Assembly: GCA_947561715.1 (NCBI GenBank)
Contig: OX387201.1
Location: forward strand, 18,118,001 to 18,182,000
From: Ascidia mentula
Lineage: Eukaryota; Chordata; Ascidiacea; Phlebobranchia; Ascidiidae
DNA length: 64,000 nucleotides
Direction: 5' to 3'
Shown here: positions 1-10,432 of the stretch, piece after piece
Position numbering within the stretch: position 1 is the first letter of the stretch
Layout: every line of letters starts with the position of its first letter
Translations under genes and position numbers: made by a program
Notes under the pieces: model-generated
The model's database searches: none
What the model saw: only the letters and a program-made list of their open reading frames with translations
Told to the model about the DNA's origin: nothing

Positions 1-808
1 GCACGACTTCAGCTGATACTTTTTCGATGGGGTCTGGGGCAACATCACCCGCCAGACTTGACGTTGTGGCGTCGTGCGCTTTCGCCTCTGGCGCCTTCTT
101 ATCTTTGCTTTCCGTGGGGAGGGGCGCGTCGGCTTGTGCGTTCTGCGCGTTATCGTCGGTGTTGCCACCTTTTGCAGCTGCGGCCCGTTTACGGTCTTCT
201 ACGTGCTTCGCGAAGCTGGGCCAATCGCTTTTCGTGTGGCCCATTTCAGCGCAAAATTCACATTTCCTGGGCTGACCGTTATATTTAATTTCAACAAATG
301 TTCTACCGAGGCGTAGACGCTCGGGAATCGGATTCTCCTTTAACACTGAGGCCTTCATGACAATAACTCGTCTGCCTCCATATAGACCGAAGTCATCAAA
401 AAGCTTCCATCCGCGAAGTGTCGGGGCGTATTTCGAAAAATATGCAAGTAGAGATTGCATCGTGGCGCGCGGGGGGACCCTCGTTAAAAAAACCCGTTCC
501 TCGTCCTCGCAGTGCGCGGTTGCGTAAACCGGTTTGCCACTTGCTCTTAACGTCATGGCTAAACTTCGGGCTTTCTCCATAGTCGGGCAAAAAAATTTGA
601 CTCTGCCATTAGGGAATTGAAAAATACCTTCTAGGGTATTTCGCCAGCGAACATTCAATTGGCGTAATAGTAGGTGTATTTCTGGACGTTTCAGGCCCGG
701 ATTAAAGCGGGCGTCCACTTCAAGATTCTCGTCTGTATCGAACGGATCAGTTCCTGGCACAGAAAGAGCCGCCACACTTGGCCCGGCTACAGCTCTGGCA
801 AAATCCAT
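1..808 (-). CDS. LINE-type ORF1-like protein, 5' part, runs off left edge
   Basis: One open frame of 269 codons starts at the ATG at 808 and stays open to the window edge, so the C-terminus is missing. Visible parts are an N-terminal globular region (about residues 40-150, containing RQLNVRW and RVFLTRVPP), a zinc-knuckle-like CEFCAEMGH at residues 183-191, and a charged Ala/Lys/Asp-rich tail. This order (RNA-binding-like fold, then a CCHC-type knuckle after an NGQPRKC stretch) resembles ORF1 proteins of non-LTR retrotransposons and the related ZCCHC3-like proteins. ORF1 proteins bind element RNA in the cytoplasm. The reverse-transcriptase ORF would lie to the left, outside the window. The GC content is higher than in the flanking DNA, which fits a mobile element. 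A domesticated host gene or another class of retroelement cannot be excluded. Confidence 0.6.
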   Translation of the reverse strand, partial: MDFARAVAGPSVAALSVPGTDPFDTDENLEVDARFNPGLKRPEIHLLLRQLNVRWRNTLEGIFQFPNGRVKFFCPTMEKARSLAMTLRASGKPVYATAHCEDEERVFLTRVPPRATMQSLLAYFSKYAPTLRGWKLFDDFGLYGGRRVIVMKASVLKENPIPERLRLGRTFVEIKYNGQPRKCEFCAEMGHTKSDWPSFAKHVEDRKRAAAAKGGNTDDNAQNAQADAPLPTESKDKKAPEAKAHDATTSSLAGDVAPDPIEKVSAEVV

Positions 809-1482
809 CTCGCAACAAAATTGTGTGTCAAATAAACAAAACACACGCTGGCCACTTGCCGCTCACCGCTACTACAAAGCAATATAGTAGCCCTAAAAAG
901 GGCCGGGCTAACTAAACAAGTGACCTCAAGCCTCCTCTGCACTTTCATATAACGGTTAGCAATTCTCGTCTCGAAAGGAGTTCCAAATAATATGGTAAAG
1001 TCCTTTGATCACTGTCCTTCACCAACCAGAATATTAATAAACAGAAACGACTCGTAGAACAGAGTATACCTCGGAAAAGGTAATCTTTAGTAAAAGGCGA
1101 AAGATTTATGCGTGTGAGAAGAAACCAGAGTGTGGAAGACTAAAAGGCTGCTGCCTAATGGTTATTAGTATTTGATGACATCATACTAATATTGATGACA
1201 TCATTAGTCATACGTGTGAGACACCCTAGTTTAACATGATAAACTGATATTAACAAATTCATGTATTTTGGAAAAGAGGTGATTTATGCTTGACTTGTTC
1301 ATTGCTCTGTTATACCTTTATTATGTATATTTTCCTACTATCTTTCAAGTTATTGAAACTATGCACCCCCCCACATCATATCCTTTTTTATGAAACTGCA
1401 TATTTTATTCACACTTCTACATAAAAATCATAGTTTGGAATAAATTTATTGTTCTTCATACTGCGTCATTATTTATTTTCAG
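809..1482. other. Intergenic stretch between the LINE-like ORF and the kinase-like gene
   Basis: No coding exon is supportable here. It should hold the 5' leader of the LINE-like element and the promoter of the kinase-like gene. A short ATG exon near 1252-1270, reading MYFGKE before a weak GTGATT donor, would join the first clear exon of that gene in phase, but this is only a guess. Confidence 0.4.
1164..1210. promoter_or_regulatory. Doubled palindrome with CRE/AP-1-like core
   Basis: ATTAGTA (1164-1170) faces TACTAAT (1184-1190) around TGATGACATCA. A second TGATGACATCA follows at once and ends in ATTAGTCA. The repeated core resembles bZIP (CRE or AP-1) half-sites and lies about 280 bp upstream of the first clear exon of the + strand gene. 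A regulatory role is inferred; it could equally be the end of a small transposon. Confidence 0.3.
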
Positions 1483-4400
1483 TCGGGTGAAATGGAAGCA
1501 ATTTTTTCAAAGGCTTTGGGAATTTATCTGAGTAAAATGAAGGTAAATGCTTTGGTGATTGTTATTATTTCAAGATGGTGATTGTTGTATATTTGTTAAC
1601 AATTAAATGCTATCTGATGGTATGAAAACTTGACGCTTTTTGCAGGAACAAGAATGCACATGCAAAGATGATGTTTTTCAGCAACATTCTTTGGCGAATG
1701 ATGAAGCAAAGCAACATCTTGAGACAGCTTTAGACCCAAAGTTTTCTCAAGTTGTTTGGGGTGAAAAATGCTATTCTTTGCTTTTGTTATATTAATGTGT
1801 ACTGGTTTTAACATGGCAAAAGTCCTCGAACAAAATTAGTAGTTAGAAAAAAATCGTTCAATTATTGTCAGATCAACAAATGCTGAATTTCAATTTGACT
1901 TTGCAAGAAAAAAGAGATGCAATTATCAGTGAGATTGAAAGTGCAAAAAAACAAGAGGTAATCATGATTGCCTGGAGTTATTCTGAATTTGATGTGCACC
2001 TTTGTGCAAAAGTATTGTGTTCTAATACATGGATTGTTTTAGAATGTGATGCACTGCTTACAATCGAATGCTGTTAGCAGCTACAGGGAAAGCATGGTGG
2101 TGAGTTTCCTTGTAATGTTGAATCAATCAATTTACTATATTTGTGGAAACTTGTGGCAACTATTTGAACTCTATTTTAAGCTGAACAAAGGGAAATACAG
2201 AAAAAAAATTATTTTTTATTAGTCAATTTGTTGTGACTATTAGTCAGACAACAAGGATATTATTTGTTCATTTCAGACATTTGTATTTTGCTGTTCCATT
2301 GAACCTGTTTTGTTTGTGATTTAGGAAGCTCTATTTGCAATGGAAGAACCATTTGAAGAATGCCACAAGAAATGTTTGAAGTCTGGAAAAAGAATTCTCT
2401 CTTCGTCGCAACTTTGGGCAAATGCAACGTTGAGGAAACAAATGGAAAGTCAGTTTATTGAAAAGGCAGAGAAGGAAAAATCTTTCTTGGGAAGTTATTT
2501 CAAAGTAATTGTTTTAATTTTTTTAAATACTACACAAACACATTGTTAATCCTAATATCACAGTTAGCAATTAGGATAATTGAAATTGCATGTGGGTTTG
2601 TGCATTAAATTTTCTTGCATAGCAAATATTTTTTTGTGTTGGATAAAAGTTTTATTTTAGAGGAAACACGATGCCACCTACTTTGAAAATGAAAAGAAGT
2701 TAGCAGCGAAATACCATGAACTTATGGATAACGGGGTAAGAAAACTTGAAACTGTTATTTGTTTCACTTCCAGTCATCATTTACATATTCACAGCTCAAA
2801 GCGAAGATTTGTTTATATCTTAATATTTCTTACTAGGTGTAAAACCTAGTTTTTATTGTTAGTTCGTTAATTATTTACTGATGAAATGCACAATGATTTC
2901 GTAATTGATTAAACAACATAAGTGCATGACACTGAAATGTTGTCAACGAAAATCGTTTGCAAAAACTGTGGATCATTCTGAACAAACATAACATCAAGTG
3001 ATTCAATCATATTTTCATACAAGGACAAGCAGAAGTCAATTTGTAATAAACATTTTAAATGCACATTGTTTTAGATTTTGGAATTGGAGAACATCCAAAA
3101 CTTTAAAGCCTTACATGGCCGTGCAGTGAGTCAAGCTTATCAACATCTAAAGTTAAGCAAGAAGTTATCGAAAGAAAACGGTGAAATGTTGAGAGAGAGT
3201 TTGACCCCGTTCAAAGAAAAATACCTCGAGATGTTTGAACTTAATCAGGTAATTACAGCAAAATGGTTTAGGTTTTTTATTACACTGTTTTAACTCATAA
3301 GGTCTCATCAATGCTGCCATGGCAAGATTGTCCACACCACGTTGCACTGATAAGACTTGATAGGTTGAAACAATGGCCATCTGTATGCAGCTCACAAAAT
3401 TCATATTATTGATCTCCATGCTCATTTATTTTATATGCACAAAAGCCATAATATTCAATGAGAGCTGCAGACAGGTGTACACACTGTTTCGACCTGTAAG
3501 GTCTCATCAGTGCATCTGGTGACTGTGGCACAAGGCTACATTTGCTTGGTATATTTATTGCGCCCAATGTGGTTTGTCTACGATCATTTGTAGCTAGTTT
3601 GGTACCCAACATATTGACAATTGACTAAAAGGTGCCACAAAGTGGAAATCTGTGTGCCTGCAAGTCTACCAGTTAGCCCTGAGCCCGGCGGGCCACATGG
3701 ACTAACCTTGTGGACCATAGTTTAGTGACCCCTGGCGTAGAGTTACATGCCCTTAGTTAATCTTTTCCTTTAGTTATCATGGATTTGCAACATTAACTAG
3801 AGGATGTTGTGGCAATATCTGGGTTTTGTTGCAGATCTGCATCTTGTGTCTCTCTTGATTCCAGTGTGAACACACCAGCTATGATAAATTATCATTGAAC
3901 ATTTTACTTGATCTGTTACTCTATTTGTAGGAACTTAAAGCAGCAGAAGCCAGGTTAAAGGTATTGGAGGACCAAAAGCTTGCTTCTAAGAAGGTACAAA
4001 AATGTTTACTGTGAAAAAGAATTTTGCGGTCGGTTTTACTTTGTGTATTCAGTGCTTATTTTAACACACTTAGTTGATGTATTGAAATACCAACAATTTT
4101 GTAATGTGTTGCGAGATCTATGATTGGAAAACAAACATGTGATGCAACTTTATGTTGAAAGAAACGCTTTTGTCAATGCAGTAATTCTGCACACAGCTGA
4201 CAACCATTAAGTTAGATTATGATCAGTTTAACAAATCCATTACTTTAGGCTGTGGATTGTTTTGTTCCTCCGAGCGAACTGACGTTTTCCATGGACAAAA
4301 TTATTGACAACGGAAACTTCAGGCTTGTAAAGAAAGCGTGGAATGACATGCATGGAAATGTAACAGTGCAGTACATTAACATAGAGGACGGAATATCGAC

Positions 4401-5204
4401 CGAACAGCAGATGGAAACGTAAGTTTGCAAATATATTGACACGGTTTGGGATTTTAGTCTCAGTAATTGAGCTGGTACGTTTGTTGCAGGTTGACGGAGG
4501 GCGTCTCACTATCCCGGTTGGCTAATCACGATCACGTGATCCGCGTACTCGGTCACACTCGCCAGGGAAACGAGTTCGGAGTTTTGTTCGAGTACGTGGA
4601 CGGTATGGACATCCTCCCCTTCCTCCAATACACCAGAAAGAAGGATTTCTGGCTCCCTCCCCTGGCCAACCTCCGACTCTGTGCCGATATCGCATCTGCC
4701 ATTCACTTCCTCCACTCCGATCCAATCTTTAGAGTCGGTGACATCACGATTGATGACGTAATGATCACGTGTAGCCTTCGTGCCAAAGTGACGGGGTTTA
4801 AGATTGGTAAATTTATGGAAGGCAACGAAAGTCGTGGGAATGGTGCCGCGTCCCTTGCAAAGATAATCGCATCTATAATTCTCCGGGAGAAGTGGAGTGG
4901 TGATGAGGATTGGGATCGGATTGCGGAGGAGAGCATGGCGTGCGCAGAGACCCAGGAGGAGCGGAAGTTGTGTTGGGCACTGGAGGATGAAATCCGACTC
5001 TGTCAAGGGGAAAGTCCCTCGGTCGCTGAAACACGAAAACGTCTCCTCATGCGCTTGGAATCCTCTAATGACGGAGGTTTCACTTTTTCGGATGAGCGCA
5101 CAACTAGGCTCCTAGAATACCTCCTGGATGCCATGAGAGAGCTCGACTTTTTAAACAATGATCAGAATAAAATTGATGACAATGATGTCCTTCCTATTCT
5201 TTAA
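1483..5204 (+). CDS. Helical/coiled-coil protein with C-terminal pseudokinase-like domain
   Basis: Nine exons join in phase: 1483-1542, 1646-1760, 1872-1957, 2325-2504, 2661-2735, 3075-3248, 3931-3993, 4249-4418 and 4490-5204 (TAA), giving about 545 residues. The true start may lie upstream; the first exon has an internal Met. Residues 1-250 are Lys/Glu/Leu-rich and look helical or coiled-coil. From about residue 265 a kinase fold can be followed: a hinge-like stretch GVLFEYVDGMDIL (338-350), an alpha-E-like LCADIASAIHFLH (371-383), VGDITIDDVMI (390-400) where HRDxxxxN is expected, and VTGFKIGKF (408-416) where DFG is expected. No glycine loop or VAIK lysine is visible near 265-295. This suggests a pseudokinase with a scaffold or regulatory role rather than an active enzyme. 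I recognise no named orthologue. Coiled-coil plus pseudokinase recalls MLKL only in layout. Confidence 0.7.
3283..3318 (-). ncRNA. Decayed hammerhead ribozyme copy
   Basis: On the minus strand the order UUGAUGA (3311-3305), a GACCUUA stem II start, then UAAAA and CAGUG follows the hammerhead family below, but both core blocks are altered. It lies in the sixth intron of the kinase-like gene, antisense to it, and faces the copy at 3341-3391 about 22 bp away like the left end of a shortened inverted-repeat element. Confidence 0.5.
3341..3391 (+). ncRNA. Hammerhead ribozyme copy with a mutated core (CUGAUAA)
   Basis: Stem I pairs 3341-3346 with 3386-3391. The core block at 3347-3353 reads CUGAUAA where the hammerhead requires CUGAUGA; the changed base is the essential G8. 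Stem II is 3354-3366, GAAA is 3367-3370, the stem III loop holds UGGCCA, and a GUA cleavage triplet ends at 3385. This copy is in the sense direction of the host gene's pre-mRNA and should not self-cleave. Confidence 0.7.
3461..3517 (-). ncRNA. Type I hammerhead ribozyme, complete core
   Basis: Read on the minus strand: stem I 5' strand 3516-3511, CUGAUGA 3510-3504, stem II 3503-3491 (GACCU and AGGUC around a UAC loop, 5 bp), GAAA 3490-3487, short stem III 3486-3472 (CAG/CUG around the palindrome GUGUACAC), then UC at 3471-3470, with the predicted cut after 3470 and the stem I 3' strand 3469-3463. Stem I has four inner pairs, one mismatch, then two more pairs. All invariant core residues (CUGAUGA, GAAA, C paired with G of GUC) are present. 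Family knowledge: hammerheads cleave their own RNA by transesterification, and very short stem III forms often work as dimers. It lies in an intron, antisense to the host gene. Confidence 0.82.
3592..3734 (+). repeat. Internal module of the hammerhead repeat, then an hAT-like terminal sequence
   Basis: 3592-3670 carries the internal block of the hammerhead element (GGTACCCAAC, CCACAAAGTGGA, GTGTGCCTGC). It matches 33350-33410 and in part 30500-30530 and 36334-36359. The last part, read on minus from 3734, starts CAGGGGTCACTAAACTATGG, typical of the terminal repeat of hAT DNA transposons. The opposite end and a target duplication were not found. Confidence 0.5.
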
Positions 5205-6840
5205 CCTGTGTGTTTTCGTGAGCCAAAAAATGTTAACTTTACTCTGGTATCGTCATTGCTCCACAGATATCACATCCGAAACTGTTTGATTTAATTAGTT
5301 GAGATATGGGTCATATTCGTGTTTTATTATTTCCCGTGGTTGGGTTTGCCTCCATTATATGTGTTTCCAATATAGCCCACATATGACGTATCACAGATGT
5401 AATCCATTACTGCACTGGAACGACTTTTCAGACCTAAACTCTCTATTGTTTGTTCGGTATTAAATGCGTTGACACTTTATTTTTGTTTATGTAGTGCTGT
5501 TGTGTGCAGTAAAACTATGTGAGTGTGAAGGATTGTTTGTTTTCACAAAAGAAACCCGATCTTGCTGACGGTATTTATGCAAACATGTTATTAATCACCG
5601 ACACAAACCTCAGTCCCATTTATCAAATTTCTAACCGCTGTGTAGATAACGACTTCTCGGGTTGCACTGAAGGCCGCATCTCTGTATTTCTATGGAAAAG
5701 ACTTTCTTAGGTGGGAAATGCCCTTCTCGAACTCTGTCCTGCGTAACAGAGTAAAATTATGTGTAACAATGCAATGGGTCATGCATGGGCGCCAGTGTTT
5801 TGGTTAAATGAGCGCAGATGAACAGGCTGTTGCCAGGGCGATTTTTGGCGTGTTTGGGGCAGTTTTGCTATGGTTTTCAGGGTTATTAGTCAGGCAGTAA
5901 ATTGGTAGAGGGTGCTGTTGAACATGTAGCTGAAAAACTACCCAAATATTGATGTAGATTTTGTGGAAAAATGAATCACAGAAAGTATGGTCAATTTGTG
6001 ATTTTCTGTTAGTCCCGACCCTTGACTAGGAATTCTGGCCAAATTTATAATCGAGATAACTACTTTAACTGCTCCCCCGGGGGCATTTTGACCCTCTGTT
6101 GGCCATTATTTTGGCCAAAAAAGTGTAGGTTTGTTTTGTGAAAAAATGAATCACAGAAAGTTACCTCCATTTGCGATTAAGTGAAGCCACCAACCCTCCT
6201 CTACACAATTCATTAAGAATTAGATGTCTTGTAACTGTTTTTCGTCGTCGCCTGGTATTGATGGAAATTCACCACGTGTTCAGGCTCCACTGTTTTGTTT
6301 TGGTTGTGGAATTCGGTTGCCTTTTGCCAAATTCGTGCGTTCAATTATCATTACGACATCACAACTGCCTTTTGCAAAGTATTTTATTTTACAAACAAAA
6401 CCCATGCATCCATGTATCATTCATAAAATGTTCCTGGTTACATCTGTCAGTATTTGCGCTTGACAGATAACCTGTGTTACTGGGATTGTTTTACATCATA
6501 TAGGAAAAAACCTAAATCGGTTTAATTTGAAACATATCGAAGTTATCATTTATCGAATTGCTGATGAGACATATAATGAAGAACAACTTGAAACATAAAC
6601 ATGCACTTAACGCTTTTAATTGGGAAAAATATCTTGGTTAAATCTTCATCTCAACATTTCCCTAAATGTAAATATAGGCTCGAAAGCTGTTGCAAAAGAA
6701 AGCATTATGAATTACGTGGAAATGTCTCTTTCTTTTTCCGCTACAAAAATAGTCTGCAAAGCGTTGCAATAAAAATATTGACATGCGTTAAACTCATAGC
6801 CTATGGGTAATGAGTCACAGTTATTATTTGATGCTTCTAT
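5205..6840. other. Intergenic stretch with a short direct repeat
   Basis: No coding exon is supportable. It should hold the 3' UTRs of the convergent genes on either side. AATGAATCACAGAAAG occurs at about 5970 and again at about 6146, inside longer similar blocks roughly 180 bp apart, so a small local duplication or repeat is present. Confidence 0.5.
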
Positions 6841-8845
6841 TCAGCAAGTCAGGTATTCATGTCTAACTGATACACGTCCATTCCACGAAATTGGAATCAA
6901 TCGTAACTTCACAGCTTCAACAGGTTTCTCGAAAATGTTGGTCACCTTCGTGTCCTGATCAGTGTTGCCATTGAACTCCTTAATTACGTCGAGACAATGA
7001 TTAGCGAAAAAAAGCGAGGCATATATATGTATATATAAATACCGCAGCCCTAATATAACAACTTACTACAACTTTTCCGTCACTTCCTGTCACTAGTTTC
7101 CAATGGGGATCACCAGGGCTGATGAAAGATATTTTGAACTTTATGGTCCATTCATTATATTTATTCCTTCCTTGTGTAATAACACCTGTAATATTGGTGG
7201 GAGTTTTCAAATCGACCTGAATCCACTGATCAGCGGTATCTGTTGTAAAAAAGTTGGTTAAAGGGAATTTTTTTAACATTTATGACTCAAAATCGTAAAA
7301 CACACGCGTGCCAAGAGCCAAACCCTGTTAAGAAACTTTGATACTCACTTGTTGCTGCAACCCAAGCACCATAATGCACTCCAGGAATATAAGGTCGATC
7401 TAAGCGGCCATTTTTTTCATGATGTAACTCGTCAATGTGGCTGTTTAAATAAGACTATGCAGTTATGGCGCTGTCTTTGATGTAACCGGTTTTTAAACCC
7501 AATTTGCACAAAGAATCTAAAAAGTATTAAATAGGAATTTATTGTTTGTGGATTATAAGATTATGTTGCAACAAGAACAAGCTTCTTTCTGTATTTTAAG
7601 TTTGTAAGCTTACCTTGATTTGCTTGAACGTTTACGCCGAGGATTTTGTTTTTTTCGCCTGCAAATAAATATATATAGCACTACATTAAAGAAGACTCAA
7701 ACCAAATACCACGCATGAGAAATGATCTAGCATATAAGCACAGCAAACCAATTTGCATGCAGTATGAAAACATTTTGAAAAAATCCAACCGTTAATAAAG
7801 CCTAGTAGGAACCACTATACTGTTTCACCCACCTACTATAGAGCAATTTGACAACATTTTGCTCCAAGTTCCATCTTCGAGACAATATCTAATCATGGGA
7901 TTTGTGGAATGGAATCCTTCATTGCATACGCAGGTCTGACTTGATACAACACTGTACGTTGATCGAACCGGAATACACGAGGCGTTTCCGATCGAAGCTG
8001 GTTTGTTGCACAATATCGTCCCTGCCATGCGATATATTGTCATGAATATATTTTATCGCTTTTGCTTTGCATAGTTGTTGGTTTAATTGAATTGAGGACT
8101 TTCAAGAAACCTTTTTAACAGAATGGCTCGGATATAATCTCCACAAATCTTTTTAAAGGAAGGCAAATTTTAGTAGAAAATTAGTGCGTCATGTGAAAAC
8201 CTCGTAGGAATTACGACATTTCCAAGCAAGTTTGCCAAACCACGTATTTAAAATCTACTGTATATATTAAATACATATAATAAACACAGTCAGAATTGTT
8301 AAACCGTTGATAAAGCCTAATAAAAACCACTGCGTTGCTTCACCGACCTACTATAGAGCAATTTGACAACATTTTGCTCCATGTTCCGTTTTCGAGACAA
8401 TATCTAATCATAGGATTAGTGGAATGAAATCCTTCATCGCATGCACAAGTCTGACTTGATCCAACACTGTACGTTGAACGAACCGGAAAACACGAAGCGT
8501 TTCCAAATGATGGTGGTTTGTTGCATGTTATTAAATCTATTAAGAACAAAATACGCTGCATCACACGTAAACAGAGTAATGTTTTATACCTTGAGTAGAT
8601 TTGGAGTGATAGTTTGTTATAATGAACAAGGAAACCCCGAAGTTGACAATGAACAATAGAGCTGTGATGAGAATCGCCAAATGTCCAACTCCGAAACTTA
8701 CACAACGATTTTCATTTGATCCCTTATCTACTGGAGTAGAAGACAGAAATGGATGATGATTGCAAACATCTTTTAACGTAATAGCACCTTTATTGCCTGA
8801 CATCTTCACTGAAAGATGTTTTGGATCTTCGTAAACTTCGTTCAT
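6841..8845 (-). CDS. Type II membrane protein with two Sushi (CCP) domains and one F5/8C discoidin domain
   Basis: Seven exons in phase: 8590-8845, 8348-8536, 7833-8021, 7614-7658, 7349-7474, 7067-7239 and 6841-6978 (TGA). The N-terminus lacks a signal peptide and has a hydrophobic helix at about residues 50-77 (HLAILITALLFIVNFGVSLF), suggesting a cytoplasmic N-terminus and an extracellular remainder. Each of the next two exons encodes one Sushi domain (CNKP, then QTC, then YCL and SNCS). The last four exons encode a discoidin domain with ILGVNV, DSAITA, GRLDRPYIPGVHYGAWVAATN, DQWIQVDL, FNGNTDQDT and a final LTC. Such proteins usually bind cell-surface carbohydrate, lipid or complement-like ligands. 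In this reading TAG (7457-7455) interrupts the discoidin exon where Ser is expected in ITASS. The other acceptors I tried do not restore phase, so this allele may be a pseudogene, or the base may be an error. Confidence 0.72.
7788..8536 (-). repeat. Tandem duplication of a Sushi exon and adjoining intron
   Basis: Exons 8348-8536 and 7833-8021 are both 189 bp with phase-1 ends and sit exactly 515 bp apart. Their roughly 60-residue Sushi domains differ at about seven positions. The similarity continues into the intron on their downstream side (for example CCTACTATAGAGCAATTT and a nearby GATAAAGCCTA-like block), so exon and intron were copied together, fairly recently. Confidence 0.85.
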
Positions 8846-10342
8846 CGTTGAATGTCTTTGTTAATGCCCAGATTTCATCGGCCACCTGTTATTTATTAGT
8901 ACATGCTTATCAGAGGAAAATTAAAAATGATTGGTGGTTATTATATTTTTCACGCCCATGCAAACCTGTGATTCGCACGTCATCGTGTGGGAGTGGATTG
9001 TAATAGGATATTACACAAGAGTCAAATGGCTACAAAACACATGAATCACAGGACTTCGTGTTTACTTCATGCTTTGTTTTTTAAGTTTTTAAAATGCTGA
9101 ATTTCAAACACATTTACTTCAGTCTTTGCTTCGCTGTTCGGTCAGCAAAGTCGTCAGACCAGCTGCACTGATGAGACCTTTTAGGTGAAAACATTGGCCA
9201 TCTGTCTGCAGCTTACACAGATTTACTTCGTTTCGGGAAGTTTTTCTTGAACTAATTTCATATCTGAGCGAAAGATTAAAACGTAAGCACAACTGTCAAT
9301 ATTTTATCCGCACATTGTAATCTGGACAAAACAATTCATGAAATTTCGAAGTCTAAAAACACTGAAACAAATTCAGTGATCAAACTCGATTAATAAGATA
9401 AATCTATTAATCTAAACTAAACTTTGAAACAAATTAATTTCTGGTACTTTTTATTTAAATCAATTGTATTGTAGTTCTACAATTGTTTTGTTGAATTAAT
9501 TTGTTGGTTTGTTTACGAAGGAGAGTGTGACGCATATTGTACACAACAAAACGATTTGAATGTTGCTTAGTCATCAGCAGTCATTTTAAGACACATGTGT
9601 GATTAATTTGCGTCGGCAGTTTGTGGGTAAAAAGAGTTTTTCTCGGTTTGTAACAAACCGTTTGGGAAACGCCATATCGTTTGCCTTACTTTTGCCTTTT
9701 ATAAATGGGGGAGAACAGTTACCTTACCTCAAACCATGGACTGGCTTGAGGTAATTACCCTAATCGTAATATGTGTGTGTACCGTCAAAATACGATTATT
9801 CTGAAATATTTGGAAAACGTGAAGGCAAATGCTATTGTGGCTGATCAATATCGACTCATATTACAAACCAATAGAGCTTACAGATAATGTCGCAAATATA
9901 TCATGATAATCATTTGTAACAGAGATAGCAGTGCGGTGAAGTGAGAGGACCGAACCTGATAAATGTAGTCAAGCGTGAGTCGCCTTCCCTAAACTCGAGT
10001 TAAATAAACGATTAATTGTGGTTACGCATCAGTGCATATCAGGTGTTGCAACCCTTTTAATTGGTTAAAACGGTTGAGCGTTTAATTGGTTTGAAGAAAT
10101 GAATTCAGCAAAGCGACAAGAATAAAAAAATCAATTATACAAAAAACAAACAAGAATCAACTGCTTGTGTGTTGAAACCGTTTGTATTCCGATTCCGATC
10201 GGCCAAAGTAATGACTGAATTTGCGTTGGAACAAATATTGACAAACTCATTTACAATTGCAGAAATTGAAAGCATTTGTTGATAACAGTATTATTACTTT
10301 CCCTTTATCGAAACTAAAATTGTAAGCAAATTGAAAACAAAC
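8846..10342. other. Intergenic stretch upstream of the Sushi gene
   Basis: Apart from the hammerhead copy at 9161-9213 nothing is supportable. It should contain the promoter of the minus-strand Sushi/discoidin gene near 8846-9000, but no clear motif is visible. Confidence 0.4.
9161..9213 (+). ncRNA. Hammerhead ribozyme copy, partly decayed
   Basis: Stem I is perfect over 7 bp (9161-9167 with 9207-9213). CUGAUGA is intact at 9168-9174 and GUC ends at 9206. The stem II/GAAA junction has two changes relative to the family (GGTGAAAAC instead of GGTCGAAAC), which weakens the first stem II pair or the GAAA block. The stem III loop is of the UGGCCA type. It shares an upstream block (GCTGTTCGGTCAGCAAAGTC) with the 36.4 kb copy. 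It lies about 320 bp upstream of the Sushi gene start. Confidence 0.72.
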
Positions 10343-10432
10343 GTCGCTAGCGCGCGACCCATACAAAACAAAACCTGATCGGATTTCGTGCCCAGGATGT
10401 CTTGGGTTCAAATCCCGGTGTGGTCAAAGGAA
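10343..10432 (+). repeat. tRNA-derived SINE-like repeat
   Basis: A B-box-like GGGTTCAAATCCC at about 10404-10416 follows CGTGCCCAGGATGTCTTGGG, a hairpin like a long variable arm, with AACCTGATCGGAT before it. The same order occurs on minus at 61281-61379, and partly at 21620-21708, so this is a dispersed family. A poly-A-rich stretch follows, as expected of a SINE. Confidence 0.65.

Noticed and set aside
2081-2099. Possible micro-exon in the kinase-like gene
   Set aside because: All usable acceptors give a length that breaks the frame; the neighbouring exons join in phase without it.
4509-5006. 165-codon minus-strand frame
   Set aside because: It is the antisense shadow of the kinase-domain exon, which has homology in the plus frame.
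6561-6600. CTGATGAGAC followed by TTGAAACAT, hammerhead-like
   Set aside because: No stem II, stem I or stem III pairing can be drawn around these blocks.
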